Assembly: GCF_902859695.1 (NCBI RefSeq)
Contig: NZ_CADIJL010000005.1
Coordinates: forward strand, 237,406-301,405
DNA: 64,000 nt
From: Achromobacter ruhlandii
Lineage (GTDB): Bacteria > Pseudomonadota > Gammaproteobacteria > Burkholderiales > Burkholderiaceae_B
Direction of reading: 5' to 3'
The position numbers were made by a program, and so were the translations under genes. This document shows positions 58,571 to 64,000 of this stretch, in pieces (position 1 is the stretch's first letter; every line of letters starts with the position of its first letter). Below the pieces are notes generated by a model, which saw nothing but the letters and a program-made list of their open reading frames with translations, was not told the origin of the DNA and did not search any database.

Positions 58571-59319
58571 GCCACGAGATCCTGACCCTGACCGACGTGC
58601 GCAAGTCCTTCGGCGACGCGCAGATCATCCGCGGCGTCAACCTGAAGGTCGAGGCCGGCGAACGCCATGCCGTCATCGGCCCCAACGGCGCCGGCAAGTC
58701 CACGCTGTTCCACCTGATGTCGGGCTCGTTCGCGCCGACCTCGGGCGACATCAGCCTGCGCGCGCGCCCGATCGGCGGCCTGCCGCCCGAACGCATCAAC
58801 CGTCTCGGCCTGGCGCGTTCGTTCCAGATCACCAACGTGTTCCCGCGCCTGTCGGTGCGCGAGAACCTGCGGCTGGCGGTGCTGCGCATGCACGGCCTGG
58901 TCTACAACTTCTGGCGCCCCATCGCGCGCCACCGCGCCGTCAACGAGAACGTCGACCAGCTGCTGGAAAAAGTGCGTCTGGCGCCCAAGCAGCACACCGC
59001 CGCGGGCGACCTGAACTACTCCGAGCAGCGCTCGCTGGAAATCGGCATGACGCTGGCCTCGCGGCCCAAGGTGATCCTGCTGGACGAGCCGATGGCCGGC
59101 ATGTCGCAGCACGAGGTCGACTACACCGTCGAACTCATCAAGGACGTGACGCGCGACTGCACCCTGCTGATCGTGGAGCACGACATGCAGGTGGTGTTCT
59201 CGCTGGCCGACCGCATCAGCGTGCTGGTGTACGGCGAGATCCTGGCCACCGGCACGCCCGCCGAGATCCGCGGCGACGCCCGCGTGCGCGAAGCCTACCT
59301 GGGAGAGGAAACGGTATGA
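58567..59319 (+). CDS. Branched-chain-type ABC ATPase LivG
   Basis: A 250-residue ATPase with Walker A GPNGAGKST (residues about 38-46), Q-loop RSFQITNVFPRLSV, signature NYSEQRSLEIGMTLA, Walker B VILLDEPMAGM and the H-loop histidine in IVEHDMQVVFSL. The signature is a degenerate LivG-type form, YSEQR instead of LSGGQ. ATGA overlap with livM. It forms the nucleotide-binding dimer with LivF. Confidence 0.92.
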   Translation: MSHEILTLTDVRKSFGDAQIIRGVNLKVEAGERHAVIGPNGAGKSTLFHLMSGSFAPTSGDISLRARPIGGLPPERINRLGLARSFQITNVFPRLSVRENLRLAVLRMHGLVYNFWRPIARHRAVNENVDQLLEKVRLAPKQHTAAGDLNYSEQRSLEIGMTLASRPKVILLDEPMAGMSQHEVDYTVELIKDVTRDCTLLIVEHDMQVVFSLADRISVLVYGEILATGTPAEIRGDARVREAYLGEETV

Positions 59320-60035
59320 GCATGCAATCCCCCCTGCTGGCCCTGCAAGGCGTGCACGCGCACTACGGCAAGAGCCACATCCTGCACGGCATCGACCTGA
59401 CGGTGGGCCGCGGCGAAGTGGTCAGCCTGCTGGGCCGCAACGGCGCCGGCCGCTCCACCACCATGAAAAGCATCATGGGGCTGGTGGACGTGACGGGCGG
59501 CCGCATCGCCATCGAAGGGCGCGACATCACCAACAAGCGGCCTTTCGAGATCGCCCGCGCCGGACTGGGTTTCGTGCCGGAGGAGCGCGAGGTGTTCGCC
59601 AACCTGACGGTGGACGAGAACCTGCGCATGGGCGAACAGCCCGTCCGGCCCGACGCGCCGGCCTGGACCATCGAACAGATGTTCGGCTATTTCCCGCGCC
59701 TGAAGGAACGCCGCAATACCCGCGCCGGCAACCTGTCCGGCGGCGAACAGCAGATGCTGACCATGTGCCGCTCGCTCCTGGGCAACCCCAAGGTCATGCT
59801 GATCGACGAGCCCACCGAGGGCCTGGCGCCCAAGATCGTGGAAGTGATCGCCGACGTGATCCGCGACATCCACCAGCGCGGCGTGTCGGTGGTGCTGGTC
59901 GAGCAGAAGCTGACCATCGCATTGAAAGTGTCCACGCGCGTCAGCGTGATGGGCCATGGCCGCATCGTTTTCGAAGGACCGCCCGCGCAGCTGCATGAGC
60001 GCCAGGACGTGGTCCAGGAATGGCTGGCGGTCTGA
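59316..60035 (+). CDS. Branched-chain-type ABC ATPase LivF with Walker A Lys to Arg
   Basis: A 239-residue ATPase starting at ATG 59316 (overlaps the livG stop). The signature NLSGGEQQMLTMCRSL, Walker B VMLIDEPTEGLAP and H-loop region LVEQKLTIAL are present. The Walker A loop reads GRNGAGRST: the invariant lysine is Arg46 (codon CGC), where most family members have GRNGAGKT/ST. If this substitution lowers hydrolysis, LivG may carry most of the cycle. The H-loop histidine is replaced by Gln/Lys (VEQK), as is common in LivF. Confidence 0.9.
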   Translation: MSMQSPLLALQGVHAHYGKSHILHGIDLTVGRGEVVSLLGRNGAGRSTTMKSIMGLVDVTGGRIAIEGRDITNKRPFEIARAGLGFVPEEREVFANLTVDENLRMGEQPVRPDAPAWTIEQMFGYFPRLKERRNTRAGNLSGGEQQMLTMCRSLLGNPKVMLIDEPTEGLAPKIVEVIADVIRDIHQRGVSVVLVEQKLTIALKVSTRVSVMGHGRIVFEGPPAQLHERQDVVQEWLAV

Positions 60036-60064
60036 CCGCCTAACGCATCTGTAGAGGCAAGCAC

Positions 60065-60853
60065 TTGGACAATACCCCTGAAGTACGCCACGCCGATCTG
60101 CGCGGCAAGAACGTGGTGATCACCGGCGGCGCCAAAGGCATCGGCTACGCCACGGCCGAGGCGTTCGTGCGCCAGGGCGCGCGGGTGGCGCTGCTGGACA
60201 TGGACCCGGTAGCGCTGGACGCGGCCGTGGCCGGGCTGCGCGCGGCCGGCGGCGAGGCCCTGGCCGCGCAGGCCTCGGTCACCGATGCCGACGCCGTGGA
60301 ACGCGCCTTCGCCCAGGTCGAGCAGGCCTGGGGCGGCATCGACGTGCTGGTCAACAACGCCGGCATCTCGGCCAACAAGCCGTCGCTGGAAGTCACCCCC
60401 GAGGAATGGCGCCGCGCCGTCGACATCAACCTGACCGGCGTGTTCCTGTGCGCCCAGGCCGCCGGCCGCCGCATGGTGCCCAAGGGCGAGGGCTGCATCA
60501 TCAACCTGGCCTCGATGTACGGCGTGGTGGCCGCGCCCGACCGCGCCGCCTATTGCGCCACCAAGGGCGCGGTGGTGCTGCTGACCGAGACCCTGGCGGT
60601 GGAATGGGGCCCGGCGGGCGTGCGCGTGAACGCGCTGGCGCCCGGCTACGTCGAGACCGACCTGGTGCGCGACCTGGCCGCGCGCGGCCGCCTCGACCCC
60701 GAACGCCTCAAGCAGCGCACGCCGCTGCGGCGCCTGGCGCAGCCGGCCGAAATGGCCGACCTGGCGGTGTTCCTGGCGTCCAGCCAGGCCGCCTACATCA
60801 CCGGACACACCCTGGTGGCCGATGGCGGCTGGAGCCGCTACAGCTACCTCTGA
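60065..60853 (+). CDS. Short-chain dehydrogenase/reductase 2
   Basis: A 262-residue classical SDR. TGGAKGIG at residues 20-27, LVNNAGIS near 98-105, the catalytic Ser in NLASMYGVVAAPDRAAYCATKGAV with YxxxK intact, and GHTLVADGGWSRYSYL at the end. Start is a TTG at 60065 preceded by AGAGGCAAGCAC; no ATG is available upstream in frame. DMDPVAL after strand 2 indicates NAD(H). It sits between the transporter and the E1 gene, so it probably produces the oxo compound cleaved by the thiamine-diphosphate complex. Confidence 0.88.
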   Translation: MDNTPEVRHADLRGKNVVITGGAKGIGYATAEAFVRQGARVALLDMDPVALDAAVAGLRAAGGEALAAQASVTDADAVERAFAQVEQAWGGIDVLVNNAGISANKPSLEVTPEEWRRAVDINLTGVFLCAQAAGRRMVPKGEGCIINLASMYGVVAAPDRAAYCATKGAVVLLTETLAVEWGPAGVRVNALAPGYVETDLVRDLAARGRLDPERLKQRTPLRRLAQPAEMADLAVFLASSQAAYITGHTLVADGGWSRYSYL

Positions 60854-60882
60854 CCGCTTACCTACATTCTGGAGATTCACTC

Positions 60883-63066
60883 ATGGCCACCTACCAACCG
60901 CTTGGTTCCCAGGCGCCCTGGCGGCAACTGACGGTCGAGGCCTCGGACTGGCAACAGGCCGACCCGGCGCTGCTGGCCACCATGCTGACGCAGCTGCACT
61001 GGATCCGCGCCTTCGAGGAAGCGGTGCTGGACCTGGCCGCCGAAGGCCTGGTGCACGGCCCGGCCCACTCGTCGGTGGGCCAGGAAGGCGGCGCCGTCGG
61101 CTCGGTGCTGGCGCTGGGCGCCGGCGACCAGATCAACGGCTCGCACCGCGGCCACCACCAGTTCCTGGCCAAGGCCCTGCAACACGTCGCGCCGCTGGGC
61201 CTGGATCCGCGCAACCCGCTCACGCCCGCCATCGACGAAGTGCTGCACAAGACGCTGGCCGAGATCATGGGCCTGGCGCAGGGCTACTGCCGCGGTCGCG
61301 GCGGCAGCATGCACCTGCGCTGGCTGGAAGCCGGCGCGCTCGGCACCAACGCCATCGTCGGCGGCGGCGTGCCGCTGGCGGCCGGCGCGGCCTGGGCCCA
61401 CCGGCACGCCGGCACCGACCGCGTGGCCGTGACGTACTTCGGCGACGGCGCCGTCAACATCGGCTCGGTGCTCGAGACGATGAACCTGACCGCCGCGTGG
61501 AAGACGCCGCTGTGCTTCTTCATCGAGAACAACCGCTACGCCGTGTCCACCACGGTGGAGGAATCGACCGCCGAGCCGCGCCTGTCGGCCCGTGGCCAGG
61601 CCTTCAACATCCCGGCCTGGCAGGTCGATGGCATGGATCCGCTGGCCGTGCACCTGGCCATGTCGGAAGCCGTGGCGCACATGCGCGCCGGCAACGGCCC
61701 CACCATCATCGAGGTGGACGTCTACCGCTTCTTCCACCAGAACGGCCCCTTCCCCGGCAGCGCCTTCGGCTACCGCAGCAAGGAAGAAGAGGCGCAATGG
61801 CGCCGCCGCGATCCGCTCGACAAGATCGCCGCCGAGATGATCGGCCGCCAGCTGATCACCCAGGCCGAGGTCGACGCCCTGCGCCAGCGCTGCAAGGACG
61901 TGATGAAGGACGTGTCGGGCCGGCTGACCGAGGCCACCGACGGCGGCAAGCGCCGCGTGCGCGCCGACCTGTGGCCGCGCCCCGACTTCCGCGACGTGGG
62001 CCTGCGCAGCGACGGCTCGGAACTGGCCGGCCTGCGCTACCAGGACGCCGCCGACTACGCCGGCGCCCGCGCCGAGCGCAAGTTCGTGGACGCGGTGGCC
62101 GACGTGCTCGACCGCCGCATGGAAACCGACCCCGGCGTGGTGGTGCTGGGCGAGGACGTGCACCGCCTGAAGGGCGGCACCAACGGCGCCACGCGCGGCC
62201 TGAAGGACAAGTACCCCGATCGCGTGCTGGGCACGCCGATTTCCGAGAACGCCTTTGCCGGCCTGGGCGGCGGCCTGGCCATGGACGGCCGCTACAAGCC
62301 AGTGGTGGAATTCATGTATCCCGACTTCATGTGGGTCGCGGCCGACCAGATCTTCAACCAGATCGGCAAGGCCCGCCACATGTTCGGCGGCGACATCGAC
62401 GTGCCGTTCGTGCTGCGCACCAAGGTGGCGATGGGCACGGGCTACGGCTCGCAGCACTCGATGGACCCGGCCGGCGTGTTCGCCACCGCGCCGGGCTGGC
62501 GCATCGTCGCGCCGTCCACGCCGTATGAGTACATCGGCCTGATGAACACCGCACTGGCCTCCAAGGACCCGGTGCTGGTGATCGAGCACGTCGACCTGTA
62601 TGCCTCGTCGGGCGAGGTTCCCGACGGCGACCTGGACTACGCCATTCCGTTCGGCAAGGCGCGCGTGCGCCGCGCAGGTTCCAAGGTCACGGTGCTGACC
62701 TACCTGTCGATGGTCAGCCGCGCGCTCAAGGCCGCAGAAGAGACCGGCGTCGACGCGGAAGTCATCGACCTGCGCACGCTGGACCGCGCCAACCTGGACT
62801 GGGACACCATCGGCGCCAGCATCCAGAAGACCAACAACGTGCTGATCGTCGAACAGGGCGCGCGCGGCACCTCGTACGGCGCCATGCTGGCCGACGAGAT
62901 CCAGCGCCGCTACTTCGACTGGCTCGACCAGCCGGTCAAGCGCGTCACCGGCGGCGAGGCCTCGCCCAGCATCTCCAAGGTGCTGGAACGCGCGGCCTTC
63001 GCCGACACCGAGGAAGTCATCGCCGGCCTGAACGACGTGCTGGCCGACCTGGGAGAACGCGCATGA
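60883..63066 (+). CDS. Fused E1 alpha-beta subunit of a 2-oxo-acid/acetoin-type dehydrogenase complex
   Basis: A 727-residue thiamine-diphosphate enzyme. The alpha half (about 30-370) has HRGHHQFLAKA, CRGRGGSMHL and the cofactor motif GDG (187-189)...NN (216-217). The beta half (about 395-727) has GEDVHRLKGGTNGATRGL, PISENAFAGLGGGLAMDGR and KVTVLTYLSMVSRALKAAEE. Alpha and beta are usually separate genes in acetoin and branched-chain complexes. Together with the E2 downstream it should convert a 2-oxo acid or acyloin into acyl-CoA. Start ATG 60883 (GGAG 9 nt upstream). Confidence 0.9.
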   Translation: MATYQPLGSQAPWRQLTVEASDWQQADPALLATMLTQLHWIRAFEEAVLDLAAEGLVHGPAHSSVGQEGGAVGSVLALGAGDQINGSHRGHHQFLAKALQHVAPLGLDPRNPLTPAIDEVLHKTLAEIMGLAQGYCRGRGGSMHLRWLEAGALGTNAIVGGGVPLAAGAAWAHRHAGTDRVAVTYFGDGAVNIGSVLETMNLTAAWKTPLCFFIENNRYAVSTTVEESTAEPRLSARGQAFNIPAWQVDGMDPLAVHLAMSEAVAHMRAGNGPTIIEVDVYRFFHQNGPFPGSAFGYRSKEEEAQWRRRDPLDKIAAEMIGRQLITQAEVDALRQRCKDVMKDVSGRLTEATDGGKRRVRADLWPRPDFRDVGLRSDGSELAGLRYQDAADYAGARAERKFVDAVADVLDRRMETDPGVVVLGEDVHRLKGGTNGATRGLKDKYPDRVLGTPISENAFAGLGGGLAMDGRYKPVVEFMYPDFMWVAADQIFNQIGKARHMFGGDIDVPFVLRTKVAMGTGYGSQHSMDPAGVFATAPGWRIVAPSTPYEYIGLMNTALASKDPVLVIEHVDLYASSGEVPDGDLDYAIPFGKARVRRAGSKVTVLTYLSMVSRALKAAEETGVDAEVIDLRTLDRANLDWDTIGASIQKTNNVLIVEQGARGTSYGAMLADEIQRRYFDWLDQPVKRVTGGEASPSISKVLERAAFADTEEVIAGLNDVLADLGERA

Positions 63067-63554
63067 GCGCCGCCCTGCGCATGAGCGTCCCGATGGAAGT
63101 CGGCATTTGCTGCGCCGACCTGGACGCGCTGCTGGCGTTCTACACCGAGGTGGTCGGCCTGACGCTGGTGAACCGCGTCAGCGTGCCGGCCGACAAGGCC
63201 CGCGCCACCGGCCTGACACCGCATGGCTACGACGTGGCGCGCCTGCAGACCTCGTATGGCGAGCGCATCAAGCTGCTGCAGCCGACCGTGGCGCCGGAAC
63301 CCGCCGTGCGCGGCGCCGCCATCCTGGACCGCCAGGGCAGCGCCTACCTCACCTTCATCGTGCGTGACCTGGCCGGCACCGTCGAGCGCCTGCGGGCGCG
63401 CGGCGTGGTCTTCGACAGCGAACCGGCGCCAATGGAAGTACGGCCCGGCACCTGGCTGGCCTTCTTCCGCGACCCCGAAGGCAATGTGCTGGAACTGGTC
63501 GAATACGACGACCCGGCGGCCTACCGGCCCGACCTGGCCGTGCGCGCAGAATAG
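63063..63554 (+). CDS. VOC-superfamily (glyoxalase/bleomycin resistance-like) protein
   Basis: A 163-residue protein with the betaalphabetabetabeta repeats of the VOC fold: VGICCADLDALLAFYTEVVGLTLVNR, then TFIVRDLAGTVERLRARGVVF and WLAFFRDPEGNVLELVEYDDP with the C-terminal Glu ligand. The start overlaps the E1 stop (ATGA), so it is translated with the complex. It may be an isomerase, epimerase or lyase acting on an intermediate. His/Glu metal ligands are only partly clear. Confidence 0.82.
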   Translation: MSAALRMSVPMEVGICCADLDALLAFYTEVVGLTLVNRVSVPADKARATGLTPHGYDVARLQTSYGERIKLLQPTVAPEPAVRGAAILDRQGSAYLTFIVRDLAGTVERLRARGVVFDSEPAPMEVRPGTWLAFFRDPEGNVLELVEYDDPAAYRPDLAVRAE

Positions 63555-63566
63555 GACGAACTACAC

Positions 63567-64000
63567 GTGGCACACCTTATCAAGCTCCCCTCCGTCGCGG
63601 CCGATGCCGACGCCGGCACGCTGCACCAATGGCTCAAGCAGGAAGGCGACACGGTCGCCGTGGGCGAGGCGCTGGCGGAAATCGAAACCGAGAAAGCGAT
63701 CGTCGAGATCAACGCCGAACAGGCGGGCGTCTTGGGCCGCATCGTGGTGCAGGCCGGCCCGGCGTCGGTGCCGATCAACACCGTGATCGGCGTGCTGCTG
63801 GCGCCGGGCGAGGACGCCAGCGCGATCGACAAGGCGCTGGCGGAACACGGCGCGCAAGCAGCGGCCCAGCCGGCCGTGGCACAGCCTGCCGCAGCGCCGG
63901 CCGCGGCGACATATGCCGCGGCTACGCCGACGACCGCGACTTCGACGGCCGCGACGTCCGCCGCCGCGCCCGCCGCGCGCGACGCCACTGCCGACGCCCC
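63567..64000 (+). CDS. Lipoyl-domain E2 acyltransferase, N-terminal part cut by window edge
   Basis: A GTG start at 63567, 12 nt after the VOC stop, opens a frame of at least 144 codons running off the right edge. Residues 1-80 form a lipoyl domain (LIKLPSVAADADAGTLHQWLKQEGDTV...) with the lipoylated Lys43 in IETEKAIVEI. An Ala/Pro/Thr-rich flexible linker starts at about residue 95. The peripheral-subunit-binding and catalytic domains must lie beyond the window. It is the swinging-arm subunit for the fused E1. Confidence 0.88.
   Translation, partial: MAHLIKLPSVAADADAGTLHQWLKQEGDTVAVGEALAEIETEKAIVEINAEQAGVLGRIVVQAGPASVPINTVIGVLLAPGEDASAIDKALAEHGAQAAAQPAVAQPAAAPAAATYAAATPTTATSTAATSAAAPAARDATADA

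Noticed and set aside
1..64000. CRISPR arrays, IS elements, rRNA and tRNA genes
   Set aside because: No regularly spaced repeats, transposase-like proteins with terminal inverted repeats, or RNA gene signatures were seen on either strand by reading alone.

Overview
The window is a 64 kb piece of a high-GC chromosome. Codon use, operon style and gene content (tripartite drug efflux, archaic chaperone-usher pili, many LysR/IclR/GntR-controlled catabolic clusters, LivKHMGF-type uptake) suggest a betaproteobacterium of the Alcaligenaceae, close to Achromobacter or Bordetella. This is inference from protein families. No rRNA or tRNA gene and no CRISPR array was seen.

1-5052: one end of a lambda-like phage-tail locus. 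Read leftwards it holds a Q-like late regulator (3487-4080), three tandem rho-independent terminators, the tail tube protein, the G/G-T chaperones with an A AAA AAG frameshift site, a very short tape measure, minor tail protein M, and the start of minor tail protein L. A divergent S24/XRE repressor (4354-5052) and two palindromic operators bound the locus. No head, portal, terminase or tail-completion genes lie between the regulator and the tube gene, so this may be a flexible (F-type) tailocin or a reduced prophage.

5053-22500: a DUF1254/DUF1214 protein; a ureidoglycolate-lyase-like protein translationally coupled to an orphan integrase arm-binding domain; SRPBCC, cupin and MFS genes; a decayed histidine-kinase fragment; two adjacent giant secreted WG-repeat proteins; an isocitrate-lyase-superfamily enzyme divergent from a LysR gene; a histidine-rich PadR regulator in an operon with a siderophore-interacting reductase (NfeR/NfeF-like); a DMT exporter; and an MmyB-type regulator.

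22500-36992: a DHA2 drug exporter, proC, and then a catabolic island: an FMN 2-hydroxy-acid dehydrogenase divergent from an FAD-linked dehydrogenase, a polyamine-type ABC transporter with a fused double permease, a DapA-family aldolase and an IclR regulator. A perfect 18-bp-arm inverted repeat sits in the divergent intergenic region. A PhyH dioxygenase, an AI-2E family permease and a LysR regulator follow.

37386-49402: a complete MexEF-OprN-type RND efflux operon divergent from the LysR gene, a bidirectional terminator, and a complete six-gene Csu-type archaic pilus operon on the minus strand.

49609-64000: thpR (RNA cyclic phosphodiesterase), a 5'-nucleotidase and a SAF-domain homoserine-dehydrogenase-like enzyme. 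Then comes a GntR-controlled catabolic cluster: SDR, AroE-like dehydrogenase, branched-chain-type ABC transporter, second SDR, fused E1alpha-beta 2-oxo-acid/acetoin-type dehydrogenase, VOC protein and the N-terminus of a lipoyl E2, cut by the window end. The transporter presumably imports a substrate that the SDR/AroE enzymes oxidise and the thiamine-diphosphate complex cleaves to an acyl-CoA. The substrate cannot be named from sequence.
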